Assembly: GCA_044226395.1 (NCBI GenBank)
Contig: JBGAHD010000005.1
Span: 372,001-436,000 of the forward strand
Reading direction: 5' to 3'
Source: JBGAHD01 sp044226395
GTDB lineage: Bacteria; Pseudomonadota; Gammaproteobacteria; Xanthomonadales; Ahniellaceae
Length of the DNA stretch: 64,000 bases
Under the pieces are notes generated by a model. That model was not told the origin of the DNA. It was given only the letters and a program-made list of their open reading frames with translations, and did not search any database. A program made the position numbers and the translations under genes. Shown in pieces: positions 33,652 to 41,781 of the stretch (position 1 is its first letter; the number at the start of each line of letters is the position of its first letter).

Positions 33652-34536
33652 TCACAGCACGTAGACGAACAGGAACAGGCCCAGCCAGACCACGTCGACG
33701 AAGTGCCAGTACCAGGCCACCGCCTCGAAACCGAAGTGGTGTTCCTTGGTGAAATGACCCTTGGCGCAGCGGAACCAGATCACCGTGAGCATGATCGCGC
33801 CCAAGGTCACGTGCATGCCGTGAAAACCCGTGAGCATGAAGAAGGTCGAGCCGTACACGCCCGAACCCAGGGTCAGGTTCAACTCGTGATAGGCATGCGT
33901 GTATTCGGTGACCTGGAAGTACAGGAACACCACGCCCAGCAGCACCGTCGCGGCCAGCCAGAACAGCAGCTTGGCGCGCTCGCCGGCGCGCAGCGCGTGA
34001 TGCGCGATGGTGATGGTCACGCCCGACGACAGCAGCAACAGCGTGTTGATCAGCGGCAGGCCCCAGGCCGGAATGGTCTCGAACGCGCCACCGACCTTGC
34101 CCGGACCATTGGTCGGCCACGCCGAGGTGTAGTTCGACCACAGCAGTTCATTGGTCATCGCGCCATCGCCGGCGCCACCCAGCCACGGCACCGAGAAATT
34201 GCGCGCGTACCACAGCGCGCCGAAGAACGCGGCGAAGAACATGACCTCGGAGAAGATGAACCAGATCATGCCCATGCGGAACGAGGTATCGACCTGCTTG
34301 TTGTACAAGCCGCCCTCGGACTCGCGAATCACATTGCCGAACCAGCCGAACAGCATCACCAGCAACAGGACGAAGCCCAGGGCCATCGAGCCCTTGCCCA
34401 GGCCCGGCAGCTCGTTCAGCCAGATCGCGGCGCCGCCGAGCAAAAAGAACAGAGCGAACGAACCGAGGATCGGCCAGTTCGTGCCATGCGGCACGTAGTA
34501 GCGCGCGTGGTCATGGGCGGGGGTGTGAGCGGCCAT
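33652..34536 (-). CDS. ctaE: Cytochrome c oxidase subunit III
   Basis: 294 residues with about seven membrane helices. Family signatures: HYYVPHGTNWPILG near the N-terminus, MIWFIFSEVMFFAAFFGALW, FLYFQVTEYTHAYHELNL, TGFHGMHVTLGAIMLTV and the final AVAWYWHFVDVVWLGLFLFV. Subunit III stabilises the oxidase and contributes to the proton-uptake pathway. It lies downstream of ctaG with 23 bases between, on the minus strand. Confidence 0.96.
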   Translation of the reverse strand: MAAHTPAHDHARYYVPHGTNWPILGSFALFFLLGGAAIWLNELPGLGKGSMALGFVLLLVMLFGWFGNVIRESEGGLYNKQVDTSFRMGMIWFIFSEVMFFAAFFGALWYARNFSVPWLGGAGDGAMTNELLWSNYTSAWPTNGPGKVGGAFETIPAWGLPLINTLLLLSSGVTITIAHHALRAGERAKLLFWLAATVLLGVVFLYFQVTEYTHAYHELNLTLGSGVYGSTFFMLTGFHGMHVTLGAIMLTVIWFRCAKGHFTKEHHFGFEAVAWYWHFVDVVWLGLFLFVYVL

Positions 34537-34559
34537 TGATGGTTTCCCGGATAGCAGGT

Positions 34560-35144
34560 TCAGGTCTTCGACGGGCCTTGTCGGGCCGCCGTTTCCGCCA
34601 CGCGGCGCGTGGCGATGTCATTGAGGAAAAAGGTGTACGACAACGTGAGCGTGTCGACATCGGCCGGCAGATGCGGATCGACGACGAAACGCACCGGCAT
34701 GTCGCGCGTCTCGCGCGGCTTGAGCAACTGTTCGGTGAAGCAAAAGCACTCGGTCTTGTTGAAGAACAACGAGGCTTCGTTCGGCACCAGGCTCGGCACG
34801 GCCTGACCCACCAGCGGTTGATCGCTGGTGTTGCTGGCCACGAACCAAGCTTCGGTCAACTGGCCAGGATGCACGCGCACGCTGCTGACCTTGGGCTGGA
34901 ACTCCCAGGGCAGCGAGCCATTGACCGTGGTCAGGAACTGCACGGTGACCCAGCGCGAGGTATCGACGTCGGTGTTGAGCTCGCTGGCCACGGCCGCGTC
35001 CGAATTCAGACGCACGCCGAACAGTTCCTCGCAGGCGATGCGGTACAGCGGCACCAGCGAGAAGCAAAACAGGAACGAGCCCACGATCACCCACAGGAGC
35101 TTGCGCACCAGTCGCGAATTCGTGGTGGTGGTCGGCTCGCTCAT
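34560..35144 (-). CDS. ctaG: Cytochrome c oxidase assembly protein CtaG/Cox11
   Basis: 194 residues from ATG 35144. One N-terminal membrane helix (LLWVIVGSFLFCFSLVPLYR) and a periplasmic beta domain. The copper-binding motif is present in FFNKTECFCFTEQLLKPRET (CxC), followed by MPVRFVVDPHLPADVDTLTL. Cox11 inserts CuB into subunit I. The upstream open frame on this strand is an antisense shadow of subunit I. It begins two bases after the stop of the 44-residue gene. Confidence 0.95.
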   Translation of the reverse strand: MSEPTTTTNSRLVRKLLWVIVGSFLFCFSLVPLYRIACEELFGVRLNSDAAVASELNTDVDTSRWVTVQFLTTVNGSLPWEFQPKVSSVRVHPGQLTEAWFVASNTSDQPLVGQAVPSLVPNEASLFFNKTECFCFTEQLLKPRETRDMPVRFVVDPHLPADVDTLTLSYTFFLNDIATRRVAETAARQGPSKT

Positions 35145-35146
35145 GC

Positions 35147-35281
35147 TCAGTGTCCGGAAATGCCCAGCCACAGAAAGCCCAGGTACACGGCCAGGGCCAC
35201 GCCCGCGATCACGAACGCGGTGCGGCGCGCCGCCTGGCGGCGCGTCTGCAGTTCCTCGCTCGTGAAACGCGCGGGCGTCAT
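35147..35281 (-). CDS. 44-residue single-helix protein in the oxidase cluster
   Basis: A short frame from ATG 35281 to TGA 35147 encodes MTPARFTSEELQTRRQAARR, then a membrane helix (TAFVIAGVALAVYLGFLWLG), then ISGH. It fills the gap between subunit I (12 bases upstream) and ctaG (2 bases downstream) exactly, which argues that it is translated. Tiny single-helix proteins at this position in proteobacteria are annotated as cytochrome oxidase small assembly proteins. Function unknown. Confidence 0.75.
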   Translation of the reverse strand: MTPARFTSEELQTRRQAARRTAFVIAGVALAVYLGFLWLGISGH

Positions 35282-35293
35282 CGGCTTCAAGCC

Positions 35294-36904
35294 TTAGTGC
35301 GCGACGTCGCCGTGCGCGAGCACGGAGTTGTCGATCTTCGGCGGCGTGTCGAAGGTGTGCAGCGGCGCCGGCGACGGCACGGTCCACTCCAGACCCTTGG
35401 CGCCTTCCCACACTTGCGCGGTGGCCGGCGCGCCGGACTTCAGCGAGCGCCACAGCACGTAGAACATGATCAGCGGCGACAGCAGCATGCCGAAGGCGCC
35501 GATCGAGGAGATCATGTTCCAGTCGGAAAACGCCACGTTGTAGTCCGGAATGCGGCGCGGCATGCCGGCCAGACCCAGGAAATGCTGCGGGAAGAACAGC
35601 ACGTTGACGAAGATCGTGCTCCACCAGAAGTGGAACTTGCCCAGACCCTCGTCGTACATCTTGCCCGTCCACTTGGGCCACCAGTAGTACACGGCGGCGA
35701 TGATCGAGAACACCGCGCCCGTCACCAGCACGTAGTGGAAGTGCGCCACCACGAAATAGGTGTCGTGATACTGGTAGTCGGCCGGCACGATCGCGAGCAT
35801 CAGGCCCGAGAAGCCACCAATCGTGAACAAAATCACGAAGGCGATGGCGAACAGCATGGGCGTCTCGAAGGTCATCGAGCTCTTCCACATGGTCGACACC
35901 CAATTGAACACCTTCACGCCCGTGGGCACGGCGATCAGCATGGTCGCGTACATGAAGTACAGCTGGCCGCCCAGCGGCATGCCGACCGTGAACATGTGAT
36001 GCGCCCACACGATGAACGACAGGAACGCGATCGACGCCGTGGCGTACACCATCGCCTGATAGCCGAACAGCGGCTTGCGCGCGAAGGTCGGAATGATCTC
36101 GCTGACCACGCCGAAGGCGGGCAGGATCATGATGTACACCTCGGGGTGACCGAAGAACCAGAAGATGTGCTGGAACATCACCGGGTCACCGCCACCGGCG
36201 GCATTGAAGAAGCTGGTCAGGAAGAACTTGTCGGTGAGCAGCATCGTCACCGCGCCGGCCAGCACCGGCATCACCGCGATCAGCAAGAAGGCGGTGATCA
36301 GCCAGGTCCAGGTGAACAGCGGCATCTTGAGCAGGTCCATGCCCGGCGCGCGCATGTTGAGGATGGTCGCGATGATGTTGATCGCGCCCATGATCGAGCT
36401 GATACCCATGATGTGAATCGCGAAGATCGCGAACGCCACGTTGTAGCCGCCTTGCAGCACCAGCGGCGGATACAGGGTCCAACCGCCCGCGGGCGCGCCG
36501 CCCGGCAGGAAGAAGGTCACCAGCAGCAGGGTGAAGGCGAACGGCAGCAGCCAGAACGACCAGTTGTTCATGCGCGGCAGCGCCATGTCCGGCGCGCCGA
36601 CCTGCAGCGGAATCATCCAGTTGGCCAGGCCCACGAAAGCGGGCATGACGCCACCGAAGATCATCACCAGGGCATGCACCGTGGTCATTTGGTTGAAGAA
36701 TTCCGGATGCACGAACTGCAGGCCGGGCTTGAACAGCTCGGCGCGGATCACGCCCGACATCGCGCCACCGATCAGGAAGGCGATGAAGGCGAACACGAGG
36801 TACATCGTGCCGATGTCCTTGTGATTGGTCGTGGTGATCCAGCGCATCAGCCCGGTCGGGCCGTGGTGATCGTGATCGTCGTGGGTTGCCGCGTGCGTGG
36901 CCAT
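35294..36904 (-). CDS. ctaD: Cytochrome c oxidase subunit I (aa3 type)
   Basis: 536 residues with twelve membrane helices. The CuB/heme a3 region is intact: IFWFFGHPEVYIMILPAFGV with the His-Tyr cross-link pair, VWAHHMFTVGM (CuB histidines), and DTYFVVAHFHYVLVTGAVF with the heme ligands. LQFVHPEFFNQMTTVHALVM near the N-terminus holds the low-spin heme ligand region. It reduces O2 to water while pumping protons. Transcribed with subunit II (27-base gap). Confidence 0.98.
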   Translation of the reverse strand: MATHAATHDDHDHHGPTGLMRWITTTNHKDIGTMYLVFAFIAFLIGGAMSGVIRAELFKPGLQFVHPEFFNQMTTVHALVMIFGGVMPAFVGLANWMIPLQVGAPDMALPRMNNWSFWLLPFAFTLLLVTFFLPGGAPAGGWTLYPPLVLQGGYNVAFAIFAIHIMGISSIMGAINIIATILNMRAPGMDLLKMPLFTWTWLITAFLLIAVMPVLAGAVTMLLTDKFFLTSFFNAAGGGDPVMFQHIFWFFGHPEVYIMILPAFGVVSEIIPTFARKPLFGYQAMVYATASIAFLSFIVWAHHMFTVGMPLGGQLYFMYATMLIAVPTGVKVFNWVSTMWKSSMTFETPMLFAIAFVILFTIGGFSGLMLAIVPADYQYHDTYFVVAHFHYVLVTGAVFSIIAAVYYWWPKWTGKMYDEGLGKFHFWWSTIFVNVLFFPQHFLGLAGMPRRIPDYNVAFSDWNMISSIGAFGMLLSPLIMFYVLWRSLKSGAPATAQVWEGAKGLEWTVPSPAPLHTFDTPPKIDNSVLAHGDVAH

Positions 36905-36931
36905 GTTGCGCGCCCTCTAGAGAATGCTGGA

Positions 36932-37819
36932 TTAGCCGTGGTTCGGATCGTTGGCGTCGACGGCGGCGACCGGCTGCTGGGTAGCGCCCGTGCCGTGCTC
37001 GACGAGCCATTGCTCGAACTCCGCCGGCGACACGGCGTTGACCACGATCGGCATGAAGCCGTGGTCCTTGCCGCACAGCTCGGCGCATTGGCCGCGGTAG
37101 ATACCGGGGGTTTCCACCGTGGCATGGGCTTCATTGATGAAACCGGGGATGGCGTCCTGCTTCCAGCCGAACGAGGGCACCCACCAGGCGTGAATCACGT
37201 CATCGGCGGTGAACAGGAAGCGGATCTTGGTATTGGTCGGCACCACCAAGGGGTTGTCGACATTGAGCAGGTAGGTGTTGGTCTCGCCCTGCTTGACCGC
37301 GGCCGGGTCGAGGCCCGAGCCGAGGATGCGGGTCTTGTTGCTGTCGAAGTCCAGCGTCGACATGAACTTGACGTTCTGCGGCTGGCCCTTGTAGTCGACC
37401 AGCTCGTAACGCCACTTCCACTGGTAGCCGGTCACGCGCACGGTCAATTCGGCGTTGCGCGTGTCGGTCATGTAGATCAGGCGGCCGGTGGCCGGATAGG
37501 CCATGACCACCAGGATCACGACCGGAATGACCGTCCAGATGATTTCCATCTTGGTCGAATGCACGAAGCTGGTGTCGGCCACCGCGCCGCGCGATTTGCG
37601 GAATTTCCACATGGAATAAAACATCGCGCCGAAGACCAGCACGCCGATCACCACGCAGATCCACAGCATGATCATGTGCATGCTGTAGGCGGTGCGCGCG
37701 GTCTCGGTCACGCCCTGGGTCATGTTGAGCTGCCAGGGCTCCGGGTTGGCCCACGCCGCGGGCGCGGCCATGACCATGGCTGCCGCCATTGCCCGAGTCC
37801 AGGTTGCGATTGCCTTCAT
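36932..37819 (-). CDS. ctaC: Cytochrome c oxidase subunit II
   Basis: 295 residues from ATG 37819, with AAGGTGG six bases upstream. A signal peptide (MAAAMVMAAPAAWA) precedes two membrane helices (MIMLWICVVIGVLVFGAMFY and IIWTVIPVVILVVMAY). The periplasmic cupredoxin domain carries the CuA site: HAWWVPSFGWKQDAIPG and YRGQCAELCGKDHGFMPIVV with both cysteines, the methionine and histidines. It accepts electrons from cytochrome c. No fused cytochrome c domain. It is first in the oxidase operon. Confidence 0.97.
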   Translation of the reverse strand: MKAIATWTRAMAAAMVMAAPAAWANPEPWQLNMTQGVTETARTAYSMHMIMLWICVVIGVLVFGAMFYSMWKFRKSRGAVADTSFVHSTKMEIIWTVIPVVILVVMAYPATGRLIYMTDTRNAELTVRVTGYQWKWRYELVDYKGQPQNVKFMSTLDFDSNKTRILGSGLDPAAVKQGETNTYLLNVDNPLVVPTNTKIRFLFTADDVIHAWWVPSFGWKQDAIPGFINEAHATVETPGIYRGQCAELCGKDHGFMPIVVNAVSPAEFEQWLVEHGTGATQQPVAAVDANDPNHG

Positions 37820-38183
37820 TGCGTCCACCTTCAGGTCAGTATCTTTGTCGCGCCCGGGCGATATCCCAGGCCCGGCCGCGCGTGCATGTTCTGGACTCGC
37901 CTTACCACCCCGACCGCGCGTCGCGCGACCGACCGCGAAGGACCGCGTGGCGACACGCCGTTGCCGCGACGTGCTGCCTGTTCGAGCCTTGCGACTGGGG
38001 ATGAGGCGGAATACAACCGCCATGCGGCGAAATGACGCAATGATAGTTGCCGGCCCGGCCGAGGGGCAAGCAAGGTCTGGTGAAGGTCATGGGCGCCGCG
38101 CCGCGTCGGCCGACCGGCGCCGGGCATCGGGCGCCGCCGCCGCCCTGCTAGAATTCGCGCCCCCGCAGGCGACCTGGCGACTC
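37820..38183. other. Divergent intergenic region between ctaC and putA
   Basis: 364 bases without a plausible gene. It must contain promoters for the oxidase operon (minus) and putA (plus). On the plus strand TAGAAT (38149-38154) lies 30 bases before putA; on the minus strand GATACT lies about 25 bases before ctaC. Neither has a convincing -35 partner. No clear operator palindrome was found. Confidence 0.45.
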
Positions 38184-41100
38184 ATGAGCTCCGCGATCCT
38201 CGCTTCCGAACTGCCCGGACCGGCGTCCACGGCCAAAGCGCGCATCACCGTTCACTATGCCTGCGACGAGGGCAAGCTGGTCGAGGCCCTGGCCGAACGC
38301 GCCGCCCTGCCGCCGGCGGAGCGCGATCTGGTGCTGGCGCGCGCGGCCGAACTGGTGGCGCGCGTGCGCGCCAAGGTCGGCCAGCAGAGCGCGGTCGAGA
38401 GCTTCATGCGCCAGTACGACCTGTCGTCCGAGGAAGGCGTGCTGCTGATGTGCGTGGCCGAGGCCTTGCTGCGTATTCCCGATGCCGAAACCGCCGATCG
38501 CCTGATTCGCGACAAGCTGGGCGAGGCCAACTGGGAATCGCACGTCGGCAAGAGCGACTCCCTGTTCGTCAACGCCTCGACCTGGGGCCTGATGCTCACC
38601 GGCAAGCTGATCTCGCTGGCCGAGGAGACGCGCACCAATTTCCTGGGCGCGCTCAAGCGCCTGGTCGCGCGCTCGGGCGAGCCGGTCGTGCGCCTCGCGG
38701 TGCGTCAGGCGATGCGCATCATGGGTCATCAATTCGTGATGGGCCGCACCATCGACGAGGCCCTGGATCGCTCGGTCGACAAGGACAGCCGCGCCTACCG
38801 TCATTCCTTCGACATGCTGGGCGAAGCCGCGCTGACCCAGCCCGACGCCGAGCGCTACTTCGCCGCCTATCAAGCCGCGATTCGCCAGATCGGCGCGCGT
38901 GGGCCGTATTCGAACGTGATCGACGCGCCGTCGATCTCGGTCAAGCTGTCCGCCCTGCACCCGCGCTACGAAATCGCCAAGCGCGCGCGCGTGATGGCCG
39001 AGCTCACGCCCAAGGTGCTGGCGTTGGCGCAATTGGCCAAGAGCGTCGGCATCGCCATGACCGTCGACGCCGAAGAAGCCGATCGCCTGGAACTGTCACT
39101 GGACGTGATGGGCGCGGTCTTCGGCCACCCGTCGCTGGAACACTGGAACGGTTTCGGCCTGGCCGTGCAGGCGTATCAAAAGCGCGCGCTGCCCGTGATC
39201 GACTGGTTGGCCGAAGAGGCCACGCGTCATCGGCGTCGCTGGTGCGTGCGCCTGGTCAAGGGCGCGTATTGGGATTCCGAGGTCAAGCGCGCCCAGGTCG
39301 ACGGCCATGCCGGCTACCCGGTGTTCACGCGCAAGCCCAACACCGATGTCTCGTATCTGGCCTGCGCGCGGCGCTTGTTCGAACACGGCGAGCGCTTCTA
39401 TCCGCAGTTCGCCACGCATAACGCGCACACCATCGCGGCCATCCATCATCTGGCCTCGGGCCGGCCGTTTGAATTCCAGCGCCTGCATGGCATGGGCACG
39501 GATCTGTATGCCGAGGTCATCGGCGAAAAGAATCTCGACGTGCCGTGCCGTGTGTACGCGCCGGTGGGTTCGCACGAAGACCTGCTGCCCTATCTGGTGC
39601 GACGCCTGCTCGAGAACGGCGCCAACACCAGCTTCGTCAACCGCATCGTCGACGAAGCCACGCCGATCCGCGACCTGGTCGCCGATCCCATCGACATCGT
39701 GCGTGGCTTCGCCAGCAAGGCACATCCCAAGATCGCGCTGCCGGTGAACCTCTACGGCGAGCACAGGAAGAATTCCATGGGCATCAATTTCGCCAACGAC
39801 ATCGAACTGCAAACCCTGGCCGAGTCGATCGGCGCCATCGTCGGCCATTGGCGCGCCGAGCCCCTGGTGCCCGGCTATCAGGCCACCAGCGCCGCGATCG
39901 CGGTGAGCGATCCGGCTGATCGCCGTCGTCACGTGGGCGAATGGAAGCCGGCCGATGCCGCCGCCGTCGATCGCGCGTTGACCAACGCGGTCGCCGCGCA
40001 ACCGGCGTGGGATGCGCTGCCCGCGGCCTCGCGCGCCAGCATTCTCGAACACGCCGCCGATCTGCTCGAGCAGCGTCGCGCCGAATTCATGGCCATGTGC
40101 GTGCGCGAAGCCGGCAAGACCCTGCCCGATGCCGTGGCCGAAGTGCGCGAAGCCGTGGATTTCCTGCGCTACTACGCGCAGCAAGGCCGCAAGCTGTTCG
40201 GCGCGCCCGAGACCCTGCCCGGCCCGACTGGCGAATCGAATCAATTGTTCCTGCACGGCCGCGGTGTGTTCGTGTGCATCAGCCCGTGGAATTTTCCGTT
40301 GGCGATCTTCCTGGGCCAGATCAGCGCCGCGCTGATGGCCGGCAATGCCGTCATCGCCAAGCCCGCCGAGCAGACCAGTTTGATTGGCCATGCCGCGGTG
40401 AAGCTGCTGCGCGAAGCCGGCGTGCCCGAAGCGGTGCTGCAATACCTGCCTGGCGATGGCGCCGTGGTCGGCGCGGCGCTCACGCGCGATGCGCGCGTGG
40501 CCGGCGTGGCCTTCACCGGTTCCACCGAAACCGCGCGCCTGATCAACCGCGCGCTGGCCGCGCGCGACGCCGCGATCGGCGTGCTGATCGCCGAAACCGG
40601 CGGCCAGAACGCGCTGATCGCCGATTCCTCCGCCCTGCCCGAGCAATTGGTCAAGGACGCGATCAACTCGGCCTTCATCTCCGCCGGTCAGCGCTGCTCG
40701 GCCGCGCGCGTGCTGTTCGTGCAGGAAGAGATCGCCGACAAGGTCTGCACCATGCTCGCCGGCGCCATGAACGAGCTCAAGGTCGGCGACCCCGGCCTGC
40801 TGTCGACCGACATCGGTCCGGTCATCGACGAAGACGCGCGCAAGATCCTCGAAACCCATGCCCAACGCATGGACAAGGAAGCGCGCGCGGTTGGCAAGAT
40901 CGAACTCGGCGCCGACTGCGCGCACGGCACCTTCTTCGCGCCGCGCGCGTATGAATTGCCCTCGCTGTCGCAGCTCACGCGCGAAGTCTTCGGCCCAATC
41001 CTGCACGTGATCCGCTTCAAGGCGCGCGAGCTCGACGCCGTGATCGACGCGATCAACGCCACGGGCTACGGCCTGACGCTGGGCATTCACAGCCGCATCG

Positions 41101-41333
41101 ACACCACGATCGAGCGCATTCATGCGCGCGCCCGCGTCGGCAACTGCTACGTCAATCGCAACATGATCGGCGCGGTGGTCGGCGTGCAGCCCTTCGGCGG
41201 CGAAGGCCTGTCGGGCACCGGCCCCAAGGCCGGCGGTCCGCACTACCTGGCGCGCTTCGCCACCGAGCGCACGCTCACCGTCAACACCACGGCCGCCGGC
41301 GGCAACGCCAGCCTGTTGACGCTGGGCGAGTAA
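38184..41333 (+). CDS. putA: Bifunctional proline dehydrogenase / L-glutamate gamma-semialdehyde dehydrogenase
   Basis: 1049 residues from ATG 38184. Residues about 140-470 form the FAD-dependent proline dehydrogenase barrel (LGEAALTQPDAERYFAAYQA, IDAPSISVKLSALHPRYE, RLVKGAYWDSEVKRAQVDG). Residues about 550-1030 are the aldehyde dehydrogenase: FVCISPWNFPLAIFLGQISA, AETGGQNALIAD and catalytic C838 in ISAGQRCSAARVLF. It converts proline to glutamate in two channelled steps. There is no ribbon-helix-helix region at the N-terminus, so unlike E. coli PutA it should not autoregulate. It also lacks the long C-terminal extension of the largest PutA forms. A terminator follows. Confidence 0.96.
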   Translation: MSSAILASELPGPASTAKARITVHYACDEGKLVEALAERAALPPAERDLVLARAAELVARVRAKVGQQSAVESFMRQYDLSSEEGVLLMCVAEALLRIPDAETADRLIRDKLGEANWESHVGKSDSLFVNASTWGLMLTGKLISLAEETRTNFLGALKRLVARSGEPVVRLAVRQAMRIMGHQFVMGRTIDEALDRSVDKDSRAYRHSFDMLGEAALTQPDAERYFAAYQAAIRQIGARGPYSNVIDAPSISVKLSALHPRYEIAKRARVMAELTPKVLALAQLAKSVGIAMTVDAEEADRLELSLDVMGAVFGHPSLEHWNGFGLAVQAYQKRALPVIDWLAEEATRHRRRWCVRLVKGAYWDSEVKRAQVDGHAGYPVFTRKPNTDVSYLACARRLFEHGERFYPQFATHNAHTIAAIHHLASGRPFEFQRLHGMGTDLYAEVIGEKNLDVPCRVYAPVGSHEDLLPYLVRRLLENGANTSFVNRIVDEATPIRDLVADPIDIVRGFASKAHPKIALPVNLYGEHRKNSMGINFANDIELQTLAESIGAIVGHWRAEPLVPGYQATSAAIAVSDPADRRRHVGEWKPADAAAVDRALTNAVAAQPAWDALPAASRASILEHAADLLEQRRAEFMAMCVREAGKTLPDAVAEVREAVDFLRYYAQQGRKLFGAPETLPGPTGESNQLFLHGRGVFVCISPWNFPLAIFLGQISAALMAGNAVIAKPAEQTSLIGHAAVKLLREAGVPEAVLQYLPGDGAVVGAALTRDARVAGVAFTGSTETARLINRALAARDAAIGVLIAETGGQNALIADSSALPEQLVKDAINSAFISAGQRCSAARVLFVQEEIADKVCTMLAGAMNELKVGDPGLLSTDIGPVIDEDARKILETHAQRMDKEARAVGKIELGADCAHGTFFAPRAYELPSLSQLTREVFGPILHVIRFKARELDAVIDAINATGYGLTLGIHSRIDTTIERIHARARVGNCYVNRNMIGAVVGVQPFGGEGLSGTGPKAGGPHYLARFATERTLTVNTTAAGGNASLLTLGE

Positions 41334-41374
41334 GACGCGCCGGCCTCGCGCGCGACGCGCGAGTCGGCGATGAC

Positions 41375-41404
41375 ACGGCGCGCGCGCAAGCCCGCGCCGT
41401 TTTC
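41375..41404 (+). terminator. Intrinsic terminator of putA
   Basis: An 8-base stem (ACGGCGCG at 41375-41382 against CGCGCCGT at 41393-41400) with a 10-base loop runs into TTTTC. It lies about 40 bases past the putA stop and before the convergent SFPD-repeat gene. Confidence 0.65.
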
Positions 41405-41433
41405 ATTGGCGCGTTCCGCGCGCCACGGAATCG

Positions 41434-41760
41434 CTATTGCACGCCGGGAAAACTCTCGACGTAGTGAATGGTGAAATCCGGAAAGCTCTCGACGATTTGA
41501 ATCTTGTAGTCGGGAAAACTCTCCACCACCTGCCACTCGCCGGGATCATCGGGAAAACTCTCCACCAGCTTCACGTGCAGATCGGCGAAGCTGTCGACAA
41601 CCTTGACCTTGTAGTCGGGAAACGAAGTCACGAACTGAATGCGGCCGTGGAGCTTGCTCAGATCGAGGGTGTCGTCTTCGGCCTGGGCGAGGGGTGAGAG
41701 GGTGAGGCTGATCGCGATCGCGAGGCGCGAGGCGAGACACCGTTTTGCATGTGAATTCAT
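41434..41760 (-). CDS. Secreted protein built of six V-x-S-F-P-D repeats
   Basis: 108 residues. A signal peptide (ASRLAIAISLTLSPLAQA) precedes a mature chain of about 80 residues, most of it repeat. Ser-Phe pairs occur at S46, S57, S68, S81, S92 and S103, giving units of 11, 11, 13, 11 and 11 residues. The unit consensus is hydrophobic-x-hydrophobic-V-(E/D/T)-S-F-P-D-(Y/F)-x. The alternating pattern predicts one beta strand per unit with the PD as a turn, as in a small solenoid or prism. The third unit carries a two-residue insertion (DDPGEW). The end is YVESFPGVQ. No function known. It is last in a three-gene minus-strand set with the two paralogous genes upstream, 21 bases after the nearer one. 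Confidence 0.8.
   Translation of the reverse strand: MNSHAKRCLASRLAIAISLTLSPLAQAEDDTLDLSKLHGRIQFVTSFPDYKVKVVDSFADLHVKLVESFPDDPGEWQVVESFPDYKIQIVESFPDFTIHYVESFPGVQ
41437..41640 (-). repeat. Six tandem coding repeats (33-39 bases each)
   Basis: The repeat is visible in DNA: GGGAAAACTCTC occurs three times on the plus strand in this interval, with related GGAAAGCTCTCGAC and GGCGAAGCTGTCGAC versions. The copies have diverged at third positions, so the array is not recent. Reading frame is kept in every copy. Confidence 0.8.
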
Positions 41761-41781
41761 CGCTCGGACTCCCGGCCGAAC

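Noticed and set aside
35150..38035. 961-residue plus-strand open frame opposite the oxidase genes
   Set aside because: It is the antisense shadow of ctaD and ctaC; the His/Arg/Gln-rich composition is typical of such shadows in GC-rich genomes.
41437..41640. Short tandem DNA repeats considered as CRISPR or a satellite
   Set aside because: The units are contiguous, keep one reading frame and encode the SFPD peptide; there are no spacers.
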